The notes: generated from the sequence alone by a model not told the origin. A DNA stretch of 64,000 nt from Forficula auricularia (GCA_024734495.1 JALMQS010000030.1:10704378-10768377), one strand, 5' to 3'. Counted from the stretch's first letter, positions 1-11,343 are shown. Numbers and translations: made by a program.

Positions 1-547
1 ATTTTTTTATATTTTCTTCGGGATAACTTTAGAAATCTCGTCATCCATTGCCGGACACTTATGACAGTTGCTACCCCCTGCCAGACACCCCTAAACTTTA
101 ATAAATTATAATTATACTTTCGTTATAATATAAAAGATAAATTTTATATATGTTACTTGGCGACCTATAAAAAATGTTACCTCAATAGGCGGACAGTTTT
201 AATGGTTTTTACATAGATTTTTGACATTTCGGTTATTATTGATAACCATTGGTGAAGACATGGAGGAATCGACTTAAAATCAAAAATAACCATCGATTCT
301 TATCTAATACTAGAGGAATAACCTTATTGCATTCCATTTTTGTTGTTTTGACTATTAATGACAACTTCTACTGAAAACGTGGAAGAATCGACTTAAAATC
401 AAAAAGACTAAATTCTTTTATGGCAAACCACTCAAGCTTGAGTTTCTTAAAGTTTAGGGGTGTCTGGCAGGGAGTAGCAACTGTCATAAGTGTCCGGCAA
501 TGGATGACGAGATTTCTAAAGTTATCCCGAAGAAAATATAAAAAAAT
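1..547. repeat. Inverted repeat with ~100-bp arms, truncated by the window edge
   Basis: Bases 1-100 reappear inverted at 448-547 with about one mismatch; both arms carry the words TTCGGGATAACTTTAG and GCCGGACACTTATGACAG. The left arm may extend outside the window. Between the arms, 220-420 holds two units of the repeat that forms the 59.3-60.5 kb array (ATTTCGGTTATTATTG, then GAAGACATGGAGGAATCG). No coding content. Confidence 0.85.
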
Positions 548-1474
548 TGAGCTTTATACTTTAACGAATTTAAAGTACTATTTTATACACCTTTATTACC
601 TGTTACCTGCCAAAGTAACCACAACCCAAACTCTATAGTCGCTGGTCGTTCTTACCTGTATAGGGGACATGCACAGAAAAACTTTCAGCTTTTATAAAAT
701 AACGAAGGTCTGGCAGTCGTGGGCTCTTGGGCTATTGCATCACTATTCTGAAAAGGTTAAATTTGAAGTGGAGACTTGAAACTTGGGGGATATTTTTTTA
801 ATTTATTTCGAATCATATGAGTCTCTGTCATCGTAAGAATTCAAAAATACCCAAAAAAAGACCACACTAATAGACATATATTTTTTTCTTTTGATTTAAG
901 ACCGGGAATTAAAAATAATTTATTTCTTTAGTAGTAGCCATTGGGACATGTACGTATAATCTCACATTTATTAAATTGCAATGATTAGTATTTTTTATTT
1001 TATCAAAAAAGGAATTAATCGAAAGAGGAAAAAAAATAAGGATAGGGTGAGGGGGTGGAGGAAAAAGCTTTGAAAAGTAAATAGGTCGAAATGAACTGAA
1101 GGGGATGGGAGGGTTTGCGGGGGCGGAATCTTTTCCATTCCCCCGTTTTTTTCATTTAATAGAAATATCCCATAAGATTAAATGTCGGCAGCTGCTTACA
1201 GAGTAAAGCCTAGGCGCGCAAGATGACGTTATGGTATTTAGAATAAACGACCCTCACTACTCTTTACCTTTTCTTTTTCTGTCACTTTCATTGATTATCC
1301 TTTTTTTCTTCCTTAAAAAATACAAACACCGGAATAAGATGAGAATGAATATAAAAAAAAAAAAGAGGAGACGCGTATGATAACGTTAACGTTATAAGCA
1401 AGACAATCGTTATTTGTTTTTTTTTCTTTCTTTTTGGATTGAAATGAAATTCAAAATCAATATAGTTTTGTGTA

Positions 1475-1476
<2 letters not shown>
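548..1476. other. AT-rich sequence without recognised features
   Basis: No gene, terminal repeat or RNA motif recognised. A GC-richer purine patch lies at about 1040-1150 (GGGGG and AAAAA runs). Confidence 0.4.

Positions 1477-1477
<1 letters not shown>

Positions 1478-1508
<31 letters not shown>
1478..1508. repeat. (GA)n microsatellite
   Basis: About fifteen uninterrupted GA dinucleotides. Confidence 0.95.
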
Positions 1509-1511
<3 letters not shown>

Positions 1512-1741
1512 CCTTTATGGAAATTGAATCAAAAGACAGGATGACGATAATGATCCCCAGGGAAGCAATCATTATTCTCATTAGCATTCAGAGAAGGCAT
1601 AGGTACGTTATTCACAGGTGGGGGCCAAAGGGGGTGGGGGGGGGGGAGAAAAATCATAACAAATAAATTACAACACAATTATCTTTACTTGTTGTTACTG
1701 TTGTTGTTGTTGTTGTTAAGAGAGATATTCTGTTTTTTTGT

Positions 1742-1910
1742 TAAGCATTTCTACATTCGAGAGACTTAAAAATGATGAATGAAAAAGAAATATTAAGAAT
1801 AGAAAATTAACATTTCGAAAAAGAGCTTAAAATATTTAAATATAGATAATATTATTCTGCTGGTACATTTATAAAAAAAATACAGTTTCTTTTTCTAGAA
1901 AGTCTGATTA
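1742..1910 (+). repeat. Direct duplication, copy 1
   Basis: The stretch from AGCATTTCTACATTCGAG to AGAAAGTCTGATTA recurs in the same orientation at 2393-2577. This copy runs directly into the CCCGTATGG MITE. The two copies bracket that MITE and a hAT end. Confidence 0.85.
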
Positions 1911-2162
1911 CCCGTATGGAAATAAATAGATTTTCGAAATATGTTTTTTATATATTTTAGAAAATATATAAAAAATATAAAATTTTTGTGTTAAATTTAT
2001 ATAAAATTTATGTTTTCTACATATTCTTAAAATATAATTAATTTTATGTCGCTCTAGTATAAATTTTATATATATTTATCATAAAATTTTTATATTTTTA
2101 ATAAATTTTTAAAATATATATAAAAAAAACATATTTTGAAAATATATTTATTTCCATACGGG
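1911..2162. mobile_element. MITE with CCCGTATGG termini (family P, copy 1)
   Basis: A 252-bp, extremely AT-rich palindrome. Termini are CCCGTATGGAAATAAATAG and the matching inverted end finishing in CCATACGGG. The flanks are TA on both sides, which fits a TA target duplication as in Tc1/mariner-type MITEs. A second copy at 19679-20917 carries an inserted LINE fragment. Confidence 0.8.
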
Positions 2163-2264
2163 TAATAATCTCCCCCCCCCTCTGCAGTAGTAGAATAATT
2201 CGATTTTCGGAAATTTTGAGTTATCACTATCATACACTACCTAAGTGAATTTATTATCAGGGAT

Positions 2265-2340
2265 CAGGGGTCCCCAAACTACGCCCCACAGGAAAAATTC
2301 GGCTCTTGGAACTTTTCTATCCGGCCCCCGGCACTACAGA
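2265..2340 (+). mobile_element. hAT-type terminal fragment
   Basis: CAGGGGTCCCCAAACTACG followed by GGCCCCCGG-like text is the widespread CAGGGGT-type hAT terminus. The other end of the element is not found nearby, so this is a fragment. Confidence 0.5.
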
Positions 2341-2392
2341 ATTATAATTCTTTAATTCGTAATCAGAGCTTTGTAAATATGTATTCAACATA

Positions 2393-2577
2393 ATGAAGCA
2401 TTTCTACATTCGAGACTTAAAAATGATGAATGAAACAGAAATATTAAGAATAGAAAACTAACATTTCGAAAAAGAGCTTAAAATATTTAAATATAGATAA
2501 TATTATTCTGATATATACGGTGTACATTTATAAAAAAAAAAATACAATTTCTTTTTTTAGAAAGTCTGATTACAGGT
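2393..2577 (+). repeat. Direct duplication, copy 2
   Basis: Partner of 1742-1910, about 95% identical by eye with a short TATATACGG insertion. It ends ..GATTACAGGTATGGAAAT, so only the first bases of the MITE terminus remain. Confidence 0.85.
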
Positions 2578-2641
2578 ATGGAAATATTGAAGGAGACAAT
2601 AAAAGAGTGTGTCTTCTGCTGGAATTATAAATTTTATTTAT

Positions 2642-2695
2642 TTATAACGCGACTATAGTTTCGAGGGCTTTGCCCTCTTCATCAGTCTATTACAA
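2642..2695 (-). ncRNA. Hammerhead ribozyme, family A, intact core
   Basis: On the minus strand: CUGATGA (2679-2685), one extra A, a six-base-pair stem II GAGGGC/GCCCUC with an AAA loop, then GAAAC, a UAUA loop and GUC. Stem III is two base pairs (AC/GU) and cleavage is predicted after the C of GUC. A seven-pair stem I forms between UUGUAAU upstream and GUUAUAA downstream, with mismatches next to the core. This is the type I, short-stem-III form known from Penelope-like elements and retrozymes. Activity is inferred. Confidence 0.8.
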
Positions 2696-2987
2696 TTGAT
2701 TCACGGGAATTAATTTATGAATGGAAGGTTAGAATTTTTCAAATGGTTGAGCTAAGAATTGACATTTATGTGTAGTCAATAAAATCTTTTATAAAAAAAA
2801 TCTTATAACATTAATTTAAAACCCGCAAACGTTTTGAGAGAATTTCTATATTTATGAATTGAATTTAATTATCATTTTCTGGTTCATTTGCCTGACGCTT
2901 TCTCTTACGAGATGCATGCAAGGTATTATATTGAGTCACTATTAATAACATCACAAATATGAGAAAAATAAAAATAATTTTTATAAA

Positions 2988-3398
2988 AAAAAATAAAACC
3001 GACTTCAAAAAAATTAAATAAATAATAAAAAATAAAATAATAAGAACTCAAAAATCAAATAAAATACACTAAAAGGTATAAAATAATTATCTAATTTAGT
3101 TACAACTAAACGACCTAATATTAACGTGAAATTACTTTTTGAAGTCGGTGCCAAACATATACATTTTATGAATCGCACTTGACGGATCTTACTTAGTACG
3201 TTTGGCGGGTACGCTCGCTTATTGGTATAGTTTGTTTGGCACCGACTTCAAAAAGTAATTCCATGTAAATATTTCGTCGTTTAGTTGTAACTAAATAAGA
3301 TAATTATTTTATACCTTTTAGTGGATTTTATTTTATTTTTAAGTTCATATTATATTATTTGTTGCATTTAAGTTTTTTGAAGTCGGTTTTTTTTTTAT
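2988..3398. mobile_element. Foldback MITE with ACCGACTTCAAAAA ends
   Basis: Long inverted repeat: the left arm starts AACCGACTTCAAAAAAAT and the right arm ends TTTTTTGAAGTCGGTT. Both arms carry the word ATACCTTTTAGTG or its complement. A second, inner inverted pair of the same motif (GAAGTCGGTGCCAAAC near 3138 and its complement near 3235) gives two concentric terminal repeats. No ORF. Confidence 0.8.
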
Positions 3399-3400
3399 AA

Positions 3401-5800
3401 TATTAAATAATTTTGAACACGTTTTGGGAACGTGATATAATACAAAATGCGCCATTTCTGCATATTGTTATCATCCTTTAAGAGATAATATCCTGAAACC
3501 ATGAGGTGAGTATATCGTGTGGGCAAGTGAAGAACCAGGCAGGTGATCCATCTGGATCTCGGACAGGAGTCACTCAACCAAAAGAGCCGAGTTTCTCTAG
3601 GGTGAAGGCCAGACGGACGGACAGACAAAGTGGGTGGCTCTTGTTCCTTTAAACCCGTCATTATGTCCTTCCTTATTTAACCCCCCTTTCTATTTTCAGA
3701 ATATGTACGAATTATCCATTTGCATTTTAAACCAGGAGAGAACTTTAGCATGAGAGGTTCGATCTATTCTTGTCAAACAAAAATGTTCTTTTTTTCACTA
3801 ATTACGTTCATATTCTGGTTGGATTACGTTTGCTTACGTTGTCCGATGAGTAAAAATTCTTTTTTAACTTCGAGTATTCATAAAATCTCGTAGAAATGAA
3901 TCATGATTAATTTGGTAGTCGAAATTTGACACTATGAAAAAATATTGTATCCAAGAAAATGTAATAAATATATTAGAATAAAATTAAATTTATACCTAAT
4001 AATTATAATTTTATTTTAATTAATTTTGACAAGATATTGTGCATAGAAAATCTCACAAATACGCAAAAATATTTTAATTTTTTTTTCGAAAATTTTTATT
4101 CTCTTTGCAGAATTTGTTTCTCTTCTATATATAAAAAAATAACTGCTTGAATATTTCAGCTCAAAATATAAATTTTTAAGGGTCGCTCTAAAATAATATT
4201 TCAAGATTTTTCTATGGTTCCTGTTTAACGTTTTCAAGCGATCTTTAAATAACGTTTTTGGGATTTATTGTAAAATAAATTAATAGCCTGCATTATGGAC
4301 TATGACAATGAATCTATTTTGATACCGATTTTTTGAGTCTCAGTCCTCTATTTTTGATCATTATGTTGTAATTTTGACATACCTACAACATTTTGATATA
4401 AAAGTGACAATATAGAAAATAACAATTGATTTTTACTTTTTTGAGATATTTCAAAATTCTCGAGCGACCTCTAAATAATTTTTTTATCGAGCTAAAAAAT
4501 GTGGAGTTTTTTTACATTTTTGAGATATTACAAAATTTTCGAACGAACTCTAAATAATTATTTTATCGAGCTGAAAAATTTGGAGAGGGTTCTTAAAACA
4601 TTACAACAACGACTATAAATACTAACAAATTTTCACGCGAGACGCCAAAAAGAAAAAAAATAATTGATAGGTATATGTTTATTTGCATCAAGCAGAGGAG
4701 AAGCTTAGTTATTTATTTTTATATATAAATTAAAAGCTGATATAGATGCAATACTACAGATGGAGACATACCTACTTTACTCGGTAATATTATGTAGGAG
4801 AAGTAATTTATGATTATTTAAAAAAAAATTTCCGATGAAATTAAATTTTTATTTTTGGATTAATATTGAACACATTTTAGTCTTATTCTAAATTTTCTAT
4901 TTTGATCAAATTAATGTAGATAGTAAATTTTATATTAAATCATGCAAGTCCGTTTTTATTAAATCCAGTATATCAAGCATGGAGAGAATATAATTTTCAA
5001 TCTTTTTGTTTTTACTTATTTCGATATTATAATAAATTTAAAACTTATAAACTAGGAATTATGTATCATATTTAAAAAGGATAAAATCCAAACAAGTAAG
5101 TAAGTATGTACTTAAATATCATGGCGCTATTTACAGAATACATCTCTCCCAATCTCTCTCTGTATTTTGAATAGTACCTACAAGTTTTCCAGAACAGGTT
5201 ATTTGACACTAATGGTAATATAGACAGGTATTTATACATATATAGATTTAGACATAGGTATAAATTGTATATAGAAACGAGAAATTGGATTGGAAATTGA
5301 CCTGGTTTGTTGAGGATTTGCCACTCGCTTCCATAATTCAACCTTTATTATTCTTTTTTGCTTTTTTTACAAATGTATTTTTTTTACTTTTTAGTGGCCA
5401 CCCCTGCTTGCTGTCTCTAAAGCTGAATATTTGTAAATCTTTCATAAAAAATTCGGATTAGTCATGTGAAAAAGATTAATCTAGTTCGAAAAAGACCAAA
5501 AAAAAAAAAATTATTAACTTGCGAATGTGTCAAATAAAATGTATAATTAAATTTTTTATTTTGCCTTGTATTTTAAAACCCACTAATAGTTAAATTTACA
5601 AATAATAAAATTATATGAAATTTATTAATTAGATAACTTATTAAATAAATTGTTAATTAATTAAATAAATACATTAAATAATTAGAGGTATTTTCTATTG
5701 AAGATGGATTAGTAGAACTCAATACTTAATTGATTCAAAGGATAATGAAAACCACAAATTATTAATAATAATAATTTGTTGGAAGATCATTTTCATTCTC
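3401..5800. other. AT-rich region, little recognised
   Basis: No supported gene. An imperfect tandem pair of about 70 bp lies at 4436-4580 (TTTTGAGATATT.. then TAAATAATT..TTTATCGAGCT). The words TATATGTTTATTTGCATC and AAGCAGAGG at about 4670-4700 are the tail repeat that elsewhere accompanies ribozyme family A (9.0, 23.3, 33.5 and 35.2 kb). Confidence 0.4.
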
Positions 5801-5810
5801 TTAAAAAAAG

Positions 5811-5850
5811 CCGATGATTCGGAGGATCTTTCCTCCTTCTTCAGGGTATA
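5811..5850 (-). ncRNA. Decayed hammerhead ribozyme, family B
   Basis: Minus strand: CUGAAGA (5838-5844), extra A, a six-pair stem II GGAGGA/UCCUCC, then GAAU instead of GAAA. The changed base is A15.1, which closes stem III, so this copy is probably inactive. Downstream sequence matches the copy at 9.26 kb. Confidence 0.55.
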
Positions 5851-6094
5851 AAAGGATCAACGAAAAAACCTCTGTTTATATATTACTGGTATTAATATTA
5901 TTTTTAATTGCATTTAAGTTCAAAACTTTGTGCTTTTATGATAATAGCTGGAGTGAGTCAAAAATGTTTCCAAAAAAAAAAAAAAAAAAAATATTTCAAT
6001 TCTATTTACCATAACTCAACCTGCAAATAAAAAAATAAACCTTTTTAACTGAATTCGAAATTCAGAATAATATTAACATATAGTATATATTTTT

Positions 6095-6145
6095 TAACTA
6101 TAGGAAAAAATTACCGGGCAACGCTCGGTCCGCCAGGTACTATAT
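6095..6145 (+). mobile_element. Element 3' end with GAGC-type hairpin and GGTACTAT
   Basis: ACCGGGCAACGCTCGGTCC then CCAGGTACTATA. The same end motif recurs at 10.39, 15.72, 21.38, 26.39, 42.56 and 42.89 kb. It resembles a Helentron-like end (hairpin close to a terminus without CTRR), but the class is uncertain. Confidence 0.45.
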
Positions 6146-6564
6146 AATATACATTTATTTGCTATATACTGTATATATATCTTGATGAATCAACAACTCT
6201 ACAACTCTGGATAATAAAATCTTTTCAAACAATGTACCGCTAAAAATTGCATACAAGTTTTGAAATTGTCTATTTCGGATTAAATAATCGACTTACATAA
6301 TGTAATTCAAGCTTTAAAAGTTATACTTACCTATATATATATATATATTTTAATCAGAAGGTCATTCGGGAGAAACGAATAGCTATAATATAGGGCTATA
6401 ATATTTTTTCGAAAAAAAAACTATGCAAAAATTGAAATATATTGAAATTAATTATTTTAAAGTCTCTAAACATTAATTGTATGCATATAATCAGCCTGAA
6501 ACATGATTTGAACCATTTCATTTCCATTATTAGAAGAACTGAAGAGGTTTAATAGAGAAAATGA

Positions 6565-6600
6565 TAGCTCTGGTAGGTTCTAGTTACCTTCATCAGCAGC
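6565..6600 (-). other. Hammerhead-like relic (very weak)
   Basis: Minus strand CUGATGA (6590-6596), then a GGUA/UACC stem, then AGAGC where GAAAC is expected. The second core strand is not conserved, so this is either a relic or chance. Confidence 0.2.
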
Positions 6601-6619
6601 GATCAATACCTAAGGTACT

Positions 6620-7330
6620 TTCATATTATCACATAATAAAGTGAGACTAGAATGGAACATGAACGCAACAATATACTGTACCCCATACAAGTCAGTGTTG
6701 TGATAATAAAGAAGAGGATATTTCGATGGAAAGAGAGACATCCTAACACCGAGAAGACACGAGATCGAGTTTCATCATCATTGAGCACTACATCTAAGAC
6801 CGGCCCGATGCAACAATCCGTCCACTCGACTCTGTAGCCCACACAGCTGTGTGATACTCTCGAAATGTCTGGCATCCGATGTCCCTCGGTTAGCCAGGTA
6901 AAATATGTCTAATCTGGCCGTGCCGTTGTCGATCCGCTCCCTCGAGATGGTCGCCTAAGCAGTGGCCCATGTCTCAGTGTGTGCGCCATCATCTGGCCTC
7001 TTCTCTTCTTCAGACTCTTAAACAAGGTTCATTCTAATCACGATCCGTCCAAGACACCGAGATCGAGTTTTACTTACACTAATCTAAACCACCCATCAAC
7101 ATCTATACTGTAGCCCATACAAGTGTGATAATCAAGAAGAGAAGACTGCGATGTCCCTCGGTGGTCAGGTAAAAATGAATGATCGGCTGGTTGCAATGTC
7201 CCTCGGTGGTTGAGTAAGAGTGGATGATGGACGATTTGGTTACCTAAATTCAAAGAGAGACATTCTAACACGATCCGAGAAGAGACGAGATCGAGTTTTA
7301 TTTACAGATTTACACTAATCTAAACCACCC
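6620..7330. repeat. GC-richer block with internal duplications, unknown class
   Basis: Stands out from the AT-rich background. Three related segments share ACGAGATCGAGTTT (6757, 7058, 7285) with CATTCTAACACGATCCG-like lead-ins. GATGTCCCTCGGTTAG and ..GGTGGTCAG-like units recur at 6880, 7150 and 7195, and TGTAGCCCAYACA at 6832 and 7110. No convincing ORF. Possibly a decayed satellite or the untranslated part of a retroelement. Confidence 0.5.
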
Positions 7331-8520
7331 ATCAACATCATCCATTACTCATGAGATGACAATGGACCATAATAGTACCAATAATAAAATCCATATAGGA
7401 ATATATTTAAACTAAAAAAAAAGAACGTTTTAATAACGCAAATTAAAAATTCAATTATGAATTTCAATTGATTAATTTTTAATATATTAAAATTGGTATA
7501 ATTAATAAAATTGTTTAAATTAAATTGTTAAAAATTAATTACATTGAATTTATACCTATTGTATTCCTATTTGTACCTGATATGAAAAATTTAATAATTA
7601 ATTTTTTCTTGTATAAAGTAATTTTTTTTTTTAATCTATCTATAGATCTAAAATTGGCATTGATCTCGTGAAATGAAATAAATTTTAATTTTCGTTTTTT
7701 TTTTAAATAAAATAGCAATTTATTATACAACGAGCAGCACAATTTGTTGCTGTTGTTGTTGATGCTGTTGTTTCTTTTATCGACACCATTTAACCATTTT
7801 GATTGGCTTATTTCCACTATAAATTCCAATTAATAGGTCGATTCGAAAGCTTATCTTATGGTCATGTTTTTAATGCCCCCCCCCCCCCTTCCAATGCCCC
7901 CACCCTGGCCTTTGCGTACATCGAAACAACTAGACAACAACAACAACTACCACACACACATACATACATACAGACATTGCCAACTACAAATCCACACACC
8001 GATACAAAACACGCATATCAAATGTTATCTGTCTCGACATTGTCTATTTTCGGATAATAGATGTTCGCAGGCTTTATAGTGTAGGATTTCTGTGATGGGG
8101 GTCCAAAAAGGGGGGGGTTCTAAAGGTGGCTGCCATTTTATGGCGCACGGTAATTTATGTTTACGATTCTCGTAGTATCCTCTTTTGTAACTTTCGCAGC
8201 TTAGAGAGGCAGATGAGTTGGATTTTGATTCCATTTCAGACAGACACCTCATCTAGAAGCTTCTTCTCTATCTAGTCATCCAGAAGAACGCGATTTTTTA
8301 ACTTGATTCATGTCTCACACGAAGCAGCTTTTTTATTTTTTATTTTCGCTATAAATTTCATTCCAATATATAAAAATACCTTCATTATATTAAAAACGTA
8401 TCAATTTTGACAATAAGTGTGGAAAATATGGGAATAAATATTTTAATACCGCCAAACGACACTCATATTGGATTAGAAATTGTATATTTATCCTTGTATA
8501 TTATTTTATTTCTTATTATA
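7331..8520. other. AT-rich region with simple repeats
   Basis: Contains a poly-C run near 7870 and CA/CATA microsatellite text at about 7950-7975. No gene supported. Confidence 0.4.
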
Positions 8521-8527
8521 TTAAACC

Positions 8528-8580
8528 CAGCTGCGAAGCCCGCCTTTTGGCGAGCATCTTGCTGGCCAAGGAGCATTCCC
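8528..8580 (-). mobile_element. Decayed Helitron 3' end
   Basis: Reading the plus strand, CAGCTGCGAAGCCCGCCTT and CATCTTGCTGG parallel the inverted 3' end of the short Helitron at 42933-43106 (CTAGCTGCGACGCCCGCC, CCTCTTGCTAG). The terminal CTAG has become CCAG. The 5' end is not found. Confidence 0.4.
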
Positions 8581-8929
8581 TCTGGAATTCCTAGTGCGTT
8601 TTAATGTAATAATTTAAATTTCCTAATTATCAATTCAATATCAATTGTAAAAGCCTGTATCTGATGGCTAAAAGGCCAGGGATTAATAAATAAAAAAGAA
8701 AATCATAATTTACATAAATAATATTTGTCATGAACTATTAGTTGGAGTTAAAATTAAAAAAATCAAGCCGATTATAATAAGTATAATTGAGAAATTTCTG
8801 AATGTATGTTATATAACTATTGTTAATTTGTTGTAGTTAAATTGTATTGATGTTTGGATGACCTAGGCACCGAGGATTTGTGCCCCTAAGCAGGTCGAGG
8901 AATAAAGATCTATTTATTTAAATACACGA

Positions 8930-9060
8930 TATATATATATATTTCTATAGAATCGGTTTCTCGAAAAATCCTCTAACGATTTCTAAAGAGTAATCAATGA
9001 GGTTATCCTCTGCTTGATGTAAATAAACATATACATATACCTATATCAAATATAAATATC
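8930..9060. repeat. Element terminus with GGTTTCTCGAAAA plus family A tail
   Basis: Contains ATCGGTTTCTCGAAAAATCC and CTCTAACGATTTC, which recur at 19.62 and 42.68 kb, followed by the inverted tail word GCTTGATGTAAATAAACATA shared with ribozyme family A loci. Confidence 0.5.
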
Positions 9061-9085
9061 TGTGTATATTTAATTTATTTATGTG

Positions 9086-9125
9086 AGACAATACTTTCGA
9101 AGGTTTGACCTTGATCACCAGTTTT
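9086..9125 (-). ncRNA. Decayed hammerhead ribozyme, family A
   Basis: Minus strand CUGGUGAUC in place of CUGAUGAUG, then the AAGGU/ACCUU stem and GAAAGUAUUGUC. The A6-to-G change in the first core strand should abolish cleavage. Flanks match the other family A copies. Confidence 0.5.
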
Positions 9126-9261
9126 TTTTATTAGAAATATTTCTCATGGGGTGAATTACCCAGTGAATATAGAAAAAATTTTATAGCAAGCTAGTCACAT
9201 AAAAGATTTAACTATATCTCAAACAAATAAATTATATACATATAATATATATGATCATCAC

Positions 9262-9300
9262 AATTCGGAAGATCGTCCCCTTCTTCAGAGTTTAAAAGAG
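9262..9300 (-). ncRNA. Decayed hammerhead ribozyme, family B
   Basis: Minus strand CUGAAGA, a disrupted GGGGA/UCUUCC stem II, then GAAU. Same family and same GAAU change as 5.82 kb; the downstream text AAAAAACCTCYGTTTATA is shared with that copy. Confidence 0.45.
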
Positions 9301-9364
9301 TAAGTCATCAAAAAACCTCCGTGTATAATAATATTATTTTTAATTGAGAATAAAATTTTCAAAA

Positions 9365-9695
9365 GTCGAAAAAAATAGTAATTATCCTAGGACCACTATC
9401 AACTCGGTCTTAAAATTTGTTGAATGAATGAAAGTTAAAGAAAAAATTATCAAAAAAGATGTGAAGAGTCCATACAGTTTCAAAAACAAGATTAGAATTT
9501 TCAAACTCAAAAACTCACATATAAACACAATTTTAAATAGAATTTTTTTGTATTTTTTTCTTCTAAAAACTATGATCAAAAAACAAAATTTATCAGGAAG
9601 GATTTTTCTATTGGACAAAAAATCTCAAAAAAAAAATGAGGAAGATCACAAAATTAAAATTTTTCAGCCGTCCGATTTGGCGTGGATGCCTCTAA
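9365..9695. mobile_element. Half copy of foldback family G
   Basis: Corresponds to the right half of the element at 22425-23285: TAATTATCCTAGGACCACT, the TCAAACTCAAAAA core, and the terminus GTCCGATTTGGCGTGGATGC. The left arm is missing. Confidence 0.6.
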
Positions 9696-9820
9696 TATAT
9701 ATATATATATTAATTTTACTTAGAGAAAGTGGTATAGGTTTTAGGTGAAACATGATATTAATTAATAAAGTAAAGGGTGTGTAGTTTCACAGTGAATGAA
9801 ATAAAACTCAAAGAGGTTTA

Positions 9821-9869
9821 TACAAACTCAATATATTTCGGATTATTAGTCCATCATCAGGAGTTTACA
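9821..9869 (-). ncRNA. Hammerhead ribozyme, family C, intact core
   Basis: Minus strand: nine-pair stem I (UGUAAACUC with GAGUUUGUA, some G-U pairs), CUGATGA (9854-9860), extra U, three-pair stem II GGA/UCC, GAAA, UAUA loop, then UU. Cleavage is predicted after the second U, immediately before GAG. The A15.1-U16.1 pair is the only stem III pair. Sequence is identical to the plus-strand copy in the other arm. Confidence 0.85.
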
Positions 9870-10251
9870 GGTTAAAACTAATAATATTTGAACATGTGAT
9901 CACAAATTATAACATCTAAATCATACGTACCAATATAACACAAGAAAAACATCAACATTTAACAATAATGAATTTAAATTTAATTACGATAAAATTAAAA
10001 ATTTTTAGACAAGTCAACATAAATAGGTATAGAAAAAAAAATATATTTTATCTTTTTCTATGTTTATGTTGACTTGTCTAAAAATTTTAATTTTATCGTA
10101 ATTAAATTTAAATTCATTATTGTTAAATGTTGATGTTTTTCTTGTGTTATATTGGTACGTATGATTTGGATATTATACTTTGTTATATTGGTACGTATGA
10201 TTTAGATGTTATAATTTGTGATCACATGTTCAAATATTATTAGTTTTAACC

Positions 10252-10300
10252 TGTAAACTCCTGATGATGGACTAATAATCCGAAATATATTGAGTTTGTA
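10252..10300 (+). ncRNA. Hammerhead ribozyme, family C, intact core
   Basis: Mirror partner of 9821-9869: CTGATGA at 10261-10267, GAAA at 10282-10285, the same nine-pair stem I. The two ribozymes point away from each other, so transcription across the palindrome in either direction yields one active-sense ribozyme. Confidence 0.85.
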
Positions 10301-10384
10301 TAAACCTCTTTGAGTTTTATTTCATTCACTGTGAAACTACACAACCTTTACTTTATTAATTAATATATTTTAATTTTAAATAAC

Positions 10385-10425
10385 AAATTACCCATCAAGA
10401 ATCGGTCTCTGGACAGGTACTATCG
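10385..10425 (+). mobile_element. Degenerate element end with CAGGTACTAT
   Basis: GAATCGGTCTCTGGACAGGTACTAT resembles the family end at 6.1 and 15.7 kb, but the hairpin is lost. Confidence 0.3.
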
Positions 10426-10961
10426 GATTTTAATAAAAATTTAACCTTCAATAAATTCAATTCCCCAAAATATAAGCTTTAACAAGCTACTTATGTAAAT
10501 CTTATCGTATTTACGCCAAAGCTTGTATTCGCGATGAAATAATAACTTAATAAAAAACAATTTTCTACCTTGAAAACAACTTCTATTTATATACCATAGT
10601 AAATGCTAAAAATATGGAAGAACAAAATTATTTATTTTTAATTAACGAGAACGTTAATTAATTTATTAAAGGCGATGATGTATTTATACTATATTATTCT
10701 CCTCTATACATATATATTTATATATTTATATATTTTCTGACTGATGCTTTTGTATTCCTCCGCTAGACTCCGCTCGTGCCATTTGATAATTAATTTAATA
10801 TTATATTAGAAATCTTCTCTCTCTCTTGGATTCAATTTACATTATAATTTAATTAAACGCGTTTCAAGCATAGATATAGATTAATACGTTTCGATATTTT
10901 CACATAAAATATTTTTATTTACATGTATAGGTATTATTTATTAATTTTCCTTATTTATCAA

Positions 10962-11343
10962 CAGGGACGTAACTAGGCCGTATTTCACCCGGGGCAAGAA
11001 GATAAATTTGCGCCCCCTACGCAGGCGCGGATCCAGACCTCTGATTTGGGGGGGGGGCGGTCGCCGGTATATAAGATCTACTTTTGATCTCGGAAGTGTG
11101 TCGCGATCGAATTGTCCAAGTGTAGGGGGGCGGAGTCTCTGAGTCCCCCCTACATAGAACTTTATTTTCTTCAATTTTAAAATTTAATGTTATAAAAAAA
11201 AAATTAAATAAACATATAAAAAATGTTGATCTCCAATGCTTTGAGAGGCGATCAAACTTCTTTTCCTCTGAAAGTTCGTTTAATTGCGCCCCTCTGATTT
11301 TGGCGCCCGGGGCTACCGCCCCCCCCCCCTAGTTACGTCCCTG
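10962..11343. mobile_element. hAT MITE 1 with perfect 8-bp target duplication
   Basis: Termini CAGGGACGTAACTAGG and CCTAGTTACGTCCCTG, flanked by TTTATCAA at 10954-10961 and 11344-11351. 382 bp, G/C-runs inside, no transposase. CAGGG ends and an 8-bp duplication are diagnostic of hAT elements. Confidence 0.9.

Larger units (their letters stand above)
9755..10366. mobile_element. Palindromic element with two outward-facing hammerhead ribozymes (family C)
   Basis: An almost perfect palindrome with arms of about 285 bp around a centre near 10040. Each arm carries one ribozyme core plus the tail TTTCATTCACTGTGAAACTA. The right arm contains a short tandem duplication (TTATATTGGTACGTATGAT at about 10147 and 10182) missing from the left arm. 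No ORF. It could be a foldback DNA element or two fused inverted copies of a retrozyme-like unit. Confidence 0.85.

Noticed and set aside
1288..1587. 99-codon minus-strand ORF with a Ser-Leu run
   Set aside because: The run is the translated (GA)n microsatellite; no other support.
7010..7035. CTTCTTCAG (minus CUGAAGA) in the GC-rich block
   Set aside because: No stem II or GAAA follows.
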